Source: Streptomyces sp. BA2 (lineage in GTDB: Bacteria; Actinomycetota; Actinomycetes; Streptomycetales; Streptomycetaceae). From it: a DNA stretch of 64,000 bases. The notes below the pieces were generated by a model. It did not search any database. It was given only the letters and a program-made list of their open reading frames with translations, and was not told where the DNA came from. The translations under genes were made by a program, and so were the position numbers. The DNA is taken from NCBI RefSeq assembly GCF_009769735.1, contig NZ_WSRO01000002.1, positions 248,001 to 312,000 of the forward strand, in the 5' to 3' direction. Shown here piece by piece: positions 40,823 to 49,543 of the stretch (its first letter is position 1; every line of letters begins with the position of its first letter).

Positions 40823-41905
40823 GTGTACGTCCCCCGGTACCGCAGGCCCCGACGTGATCGGCGTAGAGGTGCTGAGGCGCTCGCCGGCGACGCCGTGGTG
40901 CCGGCGCTGCCCTACCCCAGCGGCTGGTTCTGTGCGGGCCTGAGCAGGGACTGGGTTTCGGGAGCGGTACGGACGGTGTTGTTCATGGGAGAGGACATCG
41001 TGGTCTACCGCACCCGCGATGGCCGGCTACGGGCGACGAAGGCCTTCTGCCCGCACATGGGCGCGCACCTGGGAGTCGGCGGCCGTGTGGACGGGGAGCT
41101 ACTGGTATGCCCCTTCCACGGGTTCGCCTTCGGCCTGGACGGCCGGTGCGAGCGCACACCGTACGGGACGCCTCCCCGGGCGACCCTGGCGTTGCTGCAC
41201 GTGCGGGAAGCCCACGGCCTGGTCTGGCTGTGGCACCACCCCAGCAGACAACCCCAGTGGGAGCTTCCTCCGCTCCCCGGCATCGGCTTGCGCCCCGTCC
41301 TGCGGGCCAAGCAGATCGAACTCGCCAGCCACCCTCAGGAGATCCTGGAGAACGCGCTGGACTACGGGCACCTGCTGCCCGTGCACGGCAACCTGGTGGA
41401 GGAGATCACCGCACCGCACAGCGACGGCCCCTTCCTTAGACTGTCGGTACGCCTGCGCCGCCGCATCCCACTGCTCGGCCGCTACGTCGGGCACGGACAG
41501 CTCACCTTCACCTACATCGGTCTCGGCGCCATGTACTCCCACGTCGACTTCAGCCGCTACGGCTTCCACGTCATCGGATGGATGCTGCCCCTGCCCGTCG
41601 CGCCCTGGCGGACGCACTACCGCATGGCCGCCACGGTCACCGCCGTCGGACCACTGCACCGCCTGGACCGCACCCTCGGCCGCCTGATCACCCGGACACT
41701 CAGCCGACTGATGGTCGCCTGGTTCTTCCACGACACCCGGGCCGACCACCCCATCTGGCACCACAAGCAGTACCAGCCACACCCCGCACTCAACCAGGCT
41801 GACGGCCCCATCGGCACATACCGGCACTGGGCCCGCCAGTTCTACCCGCCCCACCCCTCGCTCACAAAGCCACGCTCACCGTCAGAGCCAGCTCCTTCGC
41901 CATAG
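40823..41905 (+). CDS. Rieske non-heme iron oxygenase, alpha-subunit type
   Basis: 360 residues from the GTG at 40823 (GGAGG seven bases upstream). The Rieske [2Fe-2S] cluster ligands are in AFCPHMGAHLGVGG (Cys 76, His 78) and LLVCPFHGFAFGLDG (Cys 96, His 99). The mononuclear iron site is ENALDYGHLLPVHGNL. It resembles the ketosteroid-9-alpha-hydroxylase/KshA and cholesterol-desaturase group, which uses reductase partners encoded elsewhere. It is divergent from the AmCP operon across about 140 bp and may hydroxylate or desaturate the pathway product. An ATG at 40763 would add twenty unconserved residues. Confidence 0.88.
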   Translation: MYVPRYRRPRRDRRRGAEALAGDAVVPALPYPSGWFCAGLSRDWVSGAVRTVLFMGEDIVVYRTRDGRLRATKAFCPHMGAHLGVGGRVDGELLVCPFHGFAFGLDGRCERTPYGTPPRATLALLHVREAHGLVWLWHHPSRQPQWELPPLPGIGLRPVLRAKQIELASHPQEILENALDYGHLLPVHGNLVEEITAPHSDGPFLRLSVRLRRRIPLLGRYVGHGQLTFTYIGLGAMYSHVDFSRYGFHVIGWMLPLPVAPWRTHYRMAATVTAVGPLHRLDRTLGRLITRTLSRLMVAWFFHDTRADHPIWHHKQYQPHPALNQADGPIGTYRHWARQFYPPHPSLTKPRSPSEPAPSP

Positions 41906-42251
41906 CGCAGCCGATCGCCTGCCCCGCACAGCGAGGCGATCACCGAGGATCAACTCATGGGCGCGCTGGGCGACTTTGACGGTCTCCCCGGGAGCAAGTA
42001 GCTCGCAGAAGCCGCCGATGGCCATGCCGTTGGCCATCGCGAGGACCATGGGGCGAATCTGGTCGGCGGAAGCCGTAGGGAAGGATCACGCAACCGGCCA
42101 GCGCAAGCTCCCTCTTCTCGTGCATCGTCCCAGCTACTTCTGGCAAGAACTCGAGCTGCTCCCCAGCCCAGGTCTTCTTCAAGTGCCGCAGGGCCAGGAT
42201 GCATTTCACCCACTCACGGGTAGTCGGGCCAGGGTCTGCGACAGGCTCCAT
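41882..42251 (-). pseudogene. Possible frameshifted hypothetical protein
   Basis: Two collinear frames look protein-like: REWVKCILALRHLKKTWAGE then HEKRELALAGCVILP from the start at 42251, and after a shift near 42075, DQIRPMVLAMANGMAIGGFC then ELLAPGETVKVAQRAHEL to a stop at 41882. Neither shows a domain I recognise. It overlaps the Rieske stop slightly on the opposite strand. Could be a coincidence of high-GC frames. Confidence 0.35.
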
Positions 42252-42784
42252 TCACCCCTCCCTCGTGCGCCGGGAAACGCGGAGGCGCCGGGCCCTGCGG
42301 CACAGCGAGCGCGGGCCCTGGCCATACGCGGAACTCCCGCACCCAAAAACGCAGCAGCAGCCCAGGCAGAAACCCCAACACCGCTGCGACTGCGGCTGGC
42401 TATTCGGCAAGCAGCCCGATACCGCCCGCACCCGGCCGAGATGTCAGCCGGTCAGCCCTCACCGCGAGAAGAAGGCCGCCTCCCTGGCCTCATCCGGGCG
42501 GCTATGCTCCCCACTCTCCGGACCATCGACTACCTGTACGCGGTCGAGGTCGCGGTGATCCAGAAGGACGGAGCCGCGCTGGTCACCGAGGCCCCCAGGC
42601 GGCGTGTGCCGTCGGCCCCCAGGCGGCGCGTGCACCGGCAGCCCGGCCTGTGCCGACGAAGACCGTGGCCGAAAGAGGAGCCCGCAGGAATGTCCCGAAC
42701 TGCTGGTTGATCGCCACCTGCGAGCGGCGGTCGCTGAGGTCAAAGCCGGGGCCCCGGGGCGGCGTTCCGCTCACCGGGCTGGTC
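42252..42784. other. No gene recognised
   Basis: About 530 bases. Plus-strand frames read mostly Arg/Pro/Ala-rich sequence. Two copies of GCCCCCAGGCGGCG lie at about 42592 and 42616. No feature is supported. Confidence 0.45.
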
Positions 42785-43276
42785 TCAGGTGGCCGTGGCG
42801 GTTCCTGGATGCGGAGGGCGGCCGGAGGCCTGGGCGAAGTCGGCCAGGATCGGCCTTTCGGGGCTGATGAGCGTTGCGGGGAGCTGGTCGGGCAGGAACA
42901 GACGCCAGTCGGTGTTCTCCAGGCCCTCGACCCGGGGTGTGCTGCCCGGGGGAAGAGAGGCCCGGTAGACGACGGTGACGTTGTAGATCTCGTCGCCGTT
43001 GGGGTAGCGGTAGAACTGCTCCGCCCCGGAATAGACCCCGAACAGCTGCAACGTGCCGATGTTGAGGCCGGTTTCCTCTCTCACTTCGCGTCGGCCCGTG
43101 TCCTCGAGGCTCTCGCCGGGTTCCATCAGTCCGCCGGGCAGGCCCCATCCTCCGGTGTCTGCTCGCGCCAGCAGCAGGACCTGGCCTTCGTCGTCGGTGA
43201 GCAGTACCGCGGCGCCGGGAAGGATCAAAGGGCGGTGGCCCACCAGGGCCCGCAAATCGCTCACGTAGTCGTGCAT
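42785..43276 (-). CDS. Nudix hydrolase
   Basis: 163 residues. The Nudix box is complete: GGLMEPGESLEDTGRREV then REETGL, matching G-x5-E-x7-R-E-U-x-E-E-x-G-U. It is preceded by GQVLLLARADTGGWGLPGG and followed by FGVYSGAEQFYRYPNGDEIY. Such enzymes hydrolyse nucleoside diphosphates linked to another group. Start at 43276 (MHDYVSDLRALVG) is favoured over the frame to 43372. It lies 880 bp past the Rieske gene, convergent with it, and may or may not belong to the AmCP locus. Confidence 0.9.
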   Translation of the reverse strand: MHDYVSDLRALVGHRPLILPGAAVLLTDDEGQVLLLARADTGGWGLPGGLMEPGESLEDTGRREVREETGLNIGTLQLFGVYSGAEQFYRYPNGDEIYNVTVVYRASLPPGSTPRVEGLENTDWRLFLPDQLPATLISPERPILADFAQASGRPPHPGTATAT

Positions 43277-44263
43277 GGAGTTTGGGCCCCTCTTCACATC
43301 GATGCCCGTCAGCCGGGGGCGGGTGACGCTCCCGGCCAGCCCGCCTGTGCGTGGCCCGGCCGGCCGCAGCACCGGCGGACCACGGATACGTGACCGCCGG
43401 GCGGCTCAGGGGATTGCCTGATCCGGCGTGGTCTTGGGAGCGTACGCGGTCCGGCCGGGCGACGCCGGGCCGATGTGGCTGCGCTGGTCAGGAACTGCTG
43501 CACCAGCTCAGAAGGGGGCTCGGCTGCGCCGTTTTGTATGCAGACGGACTCGATACGGCGACCGCCTGTGCACCTTCTTCCAGGGTGACAAGAGGGCCCG
43601 CCTCTCCGGTGCGCAGAAGGTGGCGGAAAGCGCGGTGTTCCTCGGCCAACGGATCATGCGGGGGGGACGGGGACGACAGTGCTGATGCCGTGAAGCGACT
43701 CGTGGGTGATCTTTGCGTTCGTCGCTAGTCATCTAGCGCGCACAGACAGCGGGTCACTACCGTCACCGGCGACACCGGCCGCCTGCCCGCGGACACCCTG
43801 ACCGCGCGGGGCACGACGTCTGCGCAGCCCTACAGGACTACAGGATGAGGTCCCCCCGAGGCCGTCGCCCAGGCGCACGCCGACTTCGCCGACCTCCAGG
43901 GCACCGACGGCATCCCCCGACCCCGCCGAGTCCGTATCCGACGCCCGGACGATGCGCTCACCCCGGAGGAAACCGAACCGCGGCAGCGTCTCCAGGACCA
44001 GGACCAGGACCTCCAGCCCACGGAGACCGTGTAGCCGGCAAGATCAATCGCACCGGGATTTCCTGCACCTCAACTGCTCACACCCGTGATCACCGGCTCG
44101 GCAAAGGCGCGCCTGCTCGCCTTCCGCCCAGTGGAGATGGACTTGCTGTATGTCTGGTCTTCACGCCCCACCGCCGCAATCCGTTGAGTGCTGGCCAGCA
44201 CCTTGCGTGGAGTAGTGGGTGGGCTGCGGCTGTATCCAACGGTGAGGAAGGCGGTACGACACC
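43277..44263. other. No intact gene; short protein-like fragment at 43849-44034
   Basis: The plus-strand frame from 43849 to the stop at 44032-44034 has no start but reads EAVAQAHADFADLQGTDGIP then ALTPEETEPRQRLQDQDQDL and QPTETV. It may be the end of a lost gene. The last 100 bases carry the promoter and ribosome binding site (AGGAAGG, 44246) of the DUF3326 gene. Nothing else is supported. Confidence 0.45.
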
Positions 44264-45538
44264 ATGATCTCGAACCGCAGGTACGAAGTCGATCGTTCCA
44301 ACGCGGGTGAAGCCGATGCACTGCTCAGGCTCATCGAAAGCTCCTTCGGAGAACCCGCTTTGCGCTGGTTCATCAGCGAGGCCGACCGGAACCGCGTCGT
44401 CATCGAGAGCACTGAATACGGCGGCAACCTCCCCGGGCCGCCCATCCAGCCTCCCCGCACCCGCTCGGGGCTCGCTACAGTCATCAGCCTCATCCCTACC
44501 GGGATCGGCTGCGCGATCGGCGGGTACGCCGGGGACGCGGCGCCGGTCACCGCATTGCTGGCGCAGGCCGCGGACTTGGTAGTCACGAACCCGAACGCCC
44601 TCAATGCCTCCAACTTCGTCCGGACCAGCGAACGGATCCTGTACACCGAGGGCTCGTGCATCGACTCCTTCGCCCGAGGACAGATCAATCTTCACCGGTC
44701 CCGTGGCAACCGGGTCGGGCTGATCATCGAGAGCTCCGCGACTGCGGCTGTTGAGCATGTATGGAATGTGACCAACGCGGTGCGCGCGGTGCACGGCATC
44801 GACGTCGTCGATTACGTGGTCACCGAACGCCCCATCGGCACACGCTGTGTTCGAAATGAGTCCGGTGCCTATGTGGGATGCATCGATTCGCCGGATGTGC
44901 TGCTGGAAGCCGCTCAGTCACTGATCGACCGGGGCTCGAACGCCATCGCGGTCACGACGAATGTCCAGGATCTCACCAGCCAGAACTATTCCGCTCATTT
45001 CAGCGGCAGTCACGCCAATCCGGTCGGCGGCGCCGAAGCCGTACTCTCGCACCTGATTGTTCGTGTCCTGGGGGTCCCAGCCGCCCACGCTCCGATGATG
45101 AACTTCAAAGATCTCATGCTCGATCATTCTGTGGTCGACGCCCGTTCCGCGGGAGAGCTGGTGTCCGTCAGCGGACTCGCCTGCGTGCTCATCGCGCTGG
45201 GCAGCGCCCCGCAGATTTCGCCAGAAGCCCGCGGTGCCCGGCTAACTGACGAGGTGAGCATCGACGACGTGATCGCAGTGGTAGCTCCGGCAGATGCCTT
45301 GGGCGGTGTTCCCGTACTTGAAGCACTACGCCGACGAGTTCCGGTACTCGCCGTTCGAGAGAACACCACAATTCTCGATGTCACCGCCGATGCACTCGAC
45401 CTACCGGGCGTGTCCGAGGTCGCCAACTACACAGAGGCAGCCGGGCTGGTCCTCGCTCTACGTGGCGGCATCAGCCCGGAAACTCTCACCCGGCCGCTGC
45501 GGACACTGGGCTTGAGCGCTTCCGAACCGGCTGGTTGA
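44264..45538 (+). CDS. DUF3326-family protein
   Basis: 424 residues. The signature is LIPTGIGCAIGGYAGDAAPV, then AADLVVTNPNALNASNFVRT, ILYTEGSCIDSFARGQINLH and GVPAAHAPMMNFKDLMLDHS, with IAVVAPADALGGVPVLEALR near the end. This matches DUF3326, found in cyanobacteria, plants and some bacteria, with no established biochemical function. The first 60 residues (up to GPPIQPPRTRSG) are specific to this protein. ATG at 44264 with AGGAAGG eleven bases upstream. It flanks the AmCP/Rieske/Nudix locus; membership is a guess from position. Confidence 0.82.
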   Translation: MISNRRYEVDRSNAGEADALLRLIESSFGEPALRWFISEADRNRVVIESTEYGGNLPGPPIQPPRTRSGLATVISLIPTGIGCAIGGYAGDAAPVTALLAQAADLVVTNPNALNASNFVRTSERILYTEGSCIDSFARGQINLHRSRGNRVGLIIESSATAAVEHVWNVTNAVRAVHGIDVVDYVVTERPIGTRCVRNESGAYVGCIDSPDVLLEAAQSLIDRGSNAIAVTTNVQDLTSQNYSAHFSGSHANPVGGAEAVLSHLIVRVLGVPAAHAPMMNFKDLMLDHSVVDARSAGELVSVSGLACVLIALGSAPQISPEARGARLTDEVSIDDVIAVVAPADALGGVPVLEALRRRVPVLAVRENTTILDVTADALDLPGVSEVANYTEAAGLVLALRGGISPETLTRPLRTLGLSASEPAG

Positions 45539-46380
45539 CCTGGCGTGCCGACCCGTGACCGCCCACGAACGACCTGACCTGCGTAGTGCCGGCGGCGAAG
45601 AAGGCGAGGTGGGGGTTCGCCCGCTGCACCTTCGCCCCTTGGGCGTTTTGCGCGCTTACCTCGCACGCGGTCATTCGTCTCGTTGTCCTGGCAGCTACGA
45701 CCGTCGGCTGTACCGGTGCGACATGGCGCGGGGATGGGCCAGCGATGATGTCCTGGGGGTCGGAAACGCCCCTTCGGCAACATCATGATCAACGCACGCC
45801 ACGAAGTCACCGCAGTGGGCCGCACCACCGGCACCAGCGGTGTCCTGAATAACCTCAGCCAACTTCCTCTCGATCTCCCCCGCGACGGCGGCGATGTCGG
45901 CGATGTCAGCGGCGTGGCCTTCGAGGACGACACCGCGGTAACGCAGATCGATAGCGCGTTGTCGCCAGCGAGTAGCAGGGCGAGGCGCGGGCTGGACCAC
46001 ATGTCGATGCCGAGATGTCGATGCCGAGGACATACGGGGAAGAGTTCCGGTTCCGCTGTAAGCGGGCCGATCGTGCCTGTGGTCGCCTGTTGTTCCGAAT
46101 GACGCAGCCACTGGGGAGCGATGGCACTCGCATGCCCGTTGCTCGGTCCTGCAGGCAGCTCTGGCTCCCTCTGTCACTCCCCTCACTCCCCTCACTCCCC
46201 GTGGTGATGGCGACGACCAACGCCGGTCAGCGCCGGCCGAGGTGAGCTGGAGGGCAATGGATTGCGGGGCATAGCGCAGGGTTCGACTACGTACCGGTTA
46301 CCAGCTCTCCGACTGGACGCCACCGCCGCAGACATACCCGCCTTCGGCGCGGGCGCCGACCCGTCCGGATGACCAGCGCG
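45539..46380. other. No gene recognised; 14-bp tandem repeat at 46001-46028
   Basis: About 840 bases. A minus-strand frame reads RYRGVVLEGHAADIADIAAV then AGEIERKLAEVIQDTAGAG, which looks protein-like but matches nothing I know. ATGTCGATGCCGAG is tandemly repeated at 46001-46014 and 46015-46028. CTCCCCTCACTCCCCTCACT near 46187 is another short repeat. No feature is firm. Confidence 0.45.
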
Positions 46381-46710
46381 CTACTCCAGCACACCGAGCT
46401 CGGTGTCGGGTCGGCAGTGCGGGCAGGCATCAACGCCCTCGGTCAGCGCGCGGCGCGCCTGGTCCCGGTCCACGCCTCGTGACCGCTTGCCCGCCATGTG
46501 GCAATCGCCCCGGTGCACATACACCGGGCCGCGTCCACTCAGGCCCGGCTCGATGAGCCAGTCCGGGGCCGGCGGCCGGGCCCGCTCGCCGCGGATCCGC
46601 TCGGTCTCTCGCCGCTCCTCGTCCGCGATCCAGACGCGGGTGCGTGCCAGGTCGCGTTCCTGCACCCGTTCCAGGAAGCGGAGCACGTCGATGCGCCGGA
46701 TCTCCGTCAT
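46381..46710 (-). CDS. DUF6233-family protein
   Basis: 109 residues. It starts MTEIRRIDVLRFLERVQERD, continues with LARTRVWIADEERRETERIR and PAPDWLIEPGLSGRGPVYVH, and ends CHMAGKRSRGVDRDQARRAL then ACPHCRPDTELGVLE. The His/Cys pattern (VHRGDCH, CPHC) may bind a metal. DUF6233 is widespread in Streptomyces without known function. The start overlaps the stop of the winged-helix gene (ATGA), so it is the third cistron of a coupled small operon. Confidence 0.8.
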   Translation of the reverse strand: MTEIRRIDVLRFLERVQERDLARTRVWIADEERRETERIRGERARPPAPDWLIEPGLSGRGPVYVHRGDCHMAGKRSRGVDRDQARRALTEGVDACPHCRPDTELGVLE

Positions 46711-46934
46711 CAGCTGAGCCGGTACTCCCGCCAGCCGGCGCCACTGGCTCGTACGACGGCCCCGGCCTGTTCGAGGCGGCGCAGCTGGTAGAGCACGGAG
46801 GAGGGGCTGGCCAGTCCGACGGCGCGGCTGATTCCCCGGACGCTGGGGGCCTCGCCCCGGTCGAGGATGTGGGCGCGGATACAGGACAGGACTGTTTGCT
46901 GCCGGTCGCTGATGTCCTGCGAGCGCCGTGTCAT
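46710..46934 (-). CDS. LexA-type winged-helix DNA-binding protein, 74 aa
   Basis: A compact winged helix: MTRRSQDISDRQQTVLSCIR, then GEAPSVRGISRAVGLASPSS, VLYQLRRLEQAGAVVRAS and GAGWREYRLS. It matches the N-terminal DNA-binding half of LexA, without the protease half. Overlapping starts and stops (ATGA at both ends) couple it to its neighbours. Probably a small repressor or DNA-binding subunit for this module. A decayed paralogue lies at 58.5 kb. Confidence 0.78.
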   Translation of the reverse strand: MTRRSQDISDRQQTVLSCIRAHILDRGEAPSVRGISRAVGLASPSSVLYQLRRLEQAGAVVRASGAGWREYRLS

Positions 46935-47131
46935 GTCTGCTCCTCGGTGCGGCGGCGCAGGTCGGCCAGCTGGGTCCGCGGTACATCCTGCACCAGGCGG
47001 CGGGACAGGCCGATGAGCCGACGCCGCAGAGCGGTGTTGCTGGTGGCTGGGGCTTGGGCGAGGGCATTGTAGGTGCGGGTCCAGTCGCGCTGGGTCTGCA
47101 CGATGTCGGGGGTGTGTTCGGTGTGCACCAT
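46931..47131 (-). CDS. Hypothetical protein, 66 aa, first gene of the three-gene module
   Basis: Reads MVHTEHTPDIVQTQRDWTRT then YNALAQAPATSNTALRRRLI and GLSRRLVQDVPRTQLADLRR, a charged helical protein without a signal peptide. It ends overlapping the winged-helix start. A paralogue with the same residues (VQAQRDWNRTYNALA) is decayed at 58325. Function unknown. A frame upstream to 47307 includes this gene in a different frame and is not a single protein. Confidence 0.7.
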   Translation of the reverse strand: MVHTEHTPDIVQTQRDWTRTYNALAQAPATSNTALRRRLIGLSRRLVQDVPRTQLADLRRRTEEQT

Positions 47132-47683
47132 ACCCCCAGTAGAGCATGTGTTCGATTTCTGGTGCGAGTCAGACGGCGCGTCCGCACAGCCCTACTGTGA
47201 CTGAGAGCGCCAGTTGGTTCTGGCCTCGGTCTGGCCGCGCTTCCGTGACGGCTACGCCAGAGATGCTGTCGGCGTGCGGCTACTCGGGCGCGGCGCCCCT
47301 CCGCCACAGCTACGGCGGGCGGTCAGGCGCGGCGATACTTGGCCATTCGACCGCCAGGACCTTCGCGTCTGTCACCTCACCCTCGGCGTTCTTCCATCCG
47401 CGGATTGCAGGCTGAGGGGCACATGAAACCTGCTGCCGGGAATACGACGCTGTCAGCTGACATGTCGGAAACAGGCCAGTGGATCGCTTCCTCGCTTCTG
47501 CGGCGATGACAGGTCAGCCAGGCGGTGCCAGAGTGTGCCCGCACGGTACGCCGAGGGACTCCGGCCGGACCCGTCCCCGCACCCTGGCGCCCACCTCCCG
47601 TGGGGCCAGCGCCTTGAGAGCACGTCTCACTTCAGCATGCCCCTGCCCGTGATGCTCGCGACGGGGGCCGGAGAGGGAACGCG
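47132..47683. other. No gene; holds a segment repeated at 57.2 kb
   Basis: No frame is credible. Bases 47196-47256 (TGTGACTGAG to GTGACGGCTACG) resemble 57215-57264 with a short gap, suggesting that the spacer was duplicated along with the small-protein module. The ribosome binding site of the next gene (GAGAGGGAA) lies at about 47670. Confidence 0.5.
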
Positions 47684-48808
47684 ATGGGTTCATGGCAGTG
47701 GAACGACCAGGAACAGCCCACCACCACAGTCGGTGTCCGGGCCACGATGGGCGCCGTCACCATGAAGGACGACCCACAGGCCATGCAGCGGCCGTACGTC
47801 TTCGTGCGCGGCTATGACTCGCGCCTGCACGTCAACTGGTGGGACGGCAAGGCGTGGCACTGGAGCGACCAGGGCACGCCGGCCGGGCGCACGATCATCG
47901 AGAAGGTCGGCGCCGTCACGATGCAGAACGACGCGGGCGCGCAGCAGCGCCCGTACGCCTTCGTCATCACCGACGACTCGAAACTGCACGTGAACTGGTG
48001 GGACGGCAGCAAGTGGCACTGGAGCGACCAGGGCGCGCCTGCCGGACGTCTGATCCGTGAGGGTGTCGGCGTCATCTCCGCCCGGGACAATCCGAACGCG
48101 GCGCAGCGCCCGTATGCCTTCGTCATCACCGACGACTGCCGCCTGTGGGTCAACTGGTGGGACGGCTCCAAGTGGCACTGGAGCGACCAGGGCGCCCCGC
48201 CGAACCGCACCATCTCCCGGCCCATCGGCGTCACCACGATGAAGAACGACCCCAGCGCCTTCACCCGCCCCTACGCCTTCGTCATCACCGACGACTCCAA
48301 GGTCTGGGTCAACTGGTGGGACGGCTCCAAGTGGCACTGGAGCGACCAGGGCGCCCCGTCGGGGCAGCCGGTCAAGAAGGGTGCCGGCGTCATCAGCGCC
48401 CAGAACGATCCGAACGCGGCGGAGCGGCCGTACGCCTTCATCCAAGGCTACGACTCGAAGCTGTACGTCAACTGGTGGGACGGCAAGGCCTGGCACTGGA
48501 GCGCGCAAGGTGCGCCCAGCGGGCGGCTCATCCTCGACTCCGTCGGCGTGGTCACGATGAAGAACGACCCGAACGCGTTCACCCGCCCCTACGTCTTTGT
48601 CATCACCGACGACTCGAAGCTGTACGTCAACTGGTGGGACGGCAAGGCCTGGCACTGGGCCGCCCAGAACACGCCACCCGGACGCGTCATCGAACGCCCC
48701 GGAGAAGCAATCACCATGCAGGACAATCCGAACGCCACGCAGCGGCCGTACGCGTTCGTCATCACCGATGACTCCGACCTGTGGGTCAACTGGTGGTCGC
48801 TGCCCTAA
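47684..48808 (+). CDS. Seven-repeat beta-propeller lectin-like protein (PLL/tectonin type)
   Basis: 374 residues. A 53-residue unit recurs from residue 36: RPYAFVITDDSKLHVNWWDG, then SKWHWSDQGAPAGRLIREGV and GVISARDNPNAAQ. Six complete units are followed by a seventh that stops after VNWWSLP; its missing strand matches the very N-terminus (MGSWQWNDQEQP). This gives a seven-bladed propeller closed by pairing the first and last strands. Such Trp-rich repeats are typical of sugar-binding propellers (Photorhabdus PLL, tectonins), which bind fucose or methylated sugars. There is no signal peptide. The strong terminator downstream suggests a single-gene transcript. Confidence 0.82.
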   Translation: MGSWQWNDQEQPTTTVGVRATMGAVTMKDDPQAMQRPYVFVRGYDSRLHVNWWDGKAWHWSDQGTPAGRTIIEKVGAVTMQNDAGAQQRPYAFVITDDSKLHVNWWDGSKWHWSDQGAPAGRLIREGVGVISARDNPNAAQRPYAFVITDDCRLWVNWWDGSKWHWSDQGAPPNRTISRPIGVTTMKNDPSAFTRPYAFVITDDSKVWVNWWDGSKWHWSDQGAPSGQPVKKGAGVISAQNDPNAAERPYAFIQGYDSKLYVNWWDGKAWHWSAQGAPSGRLILDSVGVVTMKNDPNAFTRPYVFVITDDSKLYVNWWDGKAWHWAAQNTPPGRVIERPGEAITMQDNPNATQRPYAFVITDDSDLWVNWWSLP

Positions 48809-48816
48809 GCAGCGCC

Positions 48817-48855
48817 ATTGGTAGGCCGCCGGAAACGACCCGGCGGCCTACCAAT
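48817..48855 (+). terminator. Terminator hairpin after the propeller gene
   Basis: Arms ATTGGTAGGCCGCCGG (48817-48832) and its complement (48840-48855) enclose a 7-base loop, 8 bp after the stop codon. No T-tract. Confidence 0.75.
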
Positions 48856-49392
48856 CAGCCGGTTTCAGCCTGCCGGGCCAACTGTTGGCTGCCTCCGGGG
48901 CCTACTGATCTCGTCGGGGTGTTGTCGGATGGTGGGTCAGTTCCAGTCCGGTGCCGGTGAGGCCGCCCCCGGTCAGGTCGATGTTGGCCACCGGGCCGCG
49001 CCTTAGCTCGCCGAGACCCGCTCTTCGCTGTCGCTCATACCCCCGGTCCAACGGGCCGTGTGCCCTCGCGCGAGCCGGGGCTCAGACGCGGCGTGCTGAT
49101 CCGCCGGGATAAAGCAGATTGGCGTAGGAGAAAAAGTGCCCCTCCGTTCCGCTTTGCACCCTGTTCGTGGAGGAGAGTGAAGGCAAGGCGTACCGACCGC
49201 GAAGGCCCCCCACGGCCGGTGCGGCCCGTGCTTCTGCCAACGGTCACCTACGGCGTCCGGATCCGCCTGAGGGACGGGTTCGCTCCCGAGCGCACGCCCG
49301 ACCCTGTGCGATGTGACCCAGTTCACCCTGGAAATGCCGTCGGCCTGGAACATCCGTGTACGACCCATCGTTCATCTAGATGTGGCTGCGGA
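48856..49392. other. No confident gene
   Basis: On the minus strand a frame ending near 48905 reads ELRRGPVANIDLTGGGLTGT then GLELTHHPTTPRRDQ, collinear with MSDSEERVSAS in another frame at 49038; it may be one small frameshifted gene that I cannot name. The rest shows nothing. Confidence 0.35.
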
Positions 49393-49543
49393 GGGGACAG
49401 TGTCCCCGGGCCTCACCTATAGCCCATGGGGACGATCGTTCGGCTGAAGCCCCATGGAGCCACTCGCCGAGAGGCGACCGCCCTCCGCGTGCCACCACCT
49501 TCGGCCCCGGCTGGTCTCCCCCGTCCAGCCGGGGCATTTTTTG
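49393..49543 (+). ncRNA. Candidate structured RNA ending in an intrinsic terminator
   Basis: Four helices follow in series on the plus strand: GGGGAC/GTCCCC (49394-49408), CCATGGGG/CCCCATGG (about 49425-49457), CGCC-GAGA-GGCG with a GNRA loop (about 49466-49477), and CCCCGGCTGG/CCAGCCGGGG (49505-49534) followed by a run of six T (49537-49542). A GC stem plus T-tract is a textbook factor-independent terminator, uncommon in Streptomyces. No protein frame fits. It may be a small RNA or a leader. No promoter was identified. Confidence 0.45.

Noticed and set aside
45695..46195. IS110-type transposase remnant on the minus strand
   Set aside because: The frame looks protein-like, but no catalytic or C-terminal IS110 motif could be matched.
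46381..47307. Single 308-codon minus-strand gene
   Set aside because: It mixes frames of three separately translated genes joined by ATGA overlaps; only the last third carries a known domain.
47789..48790. CRISPR-like repeat array
   Set aside because: The repeats are in-frame coding units of about 159 bp that encode propeller blades. There are no short repeats separated by unique spacers.
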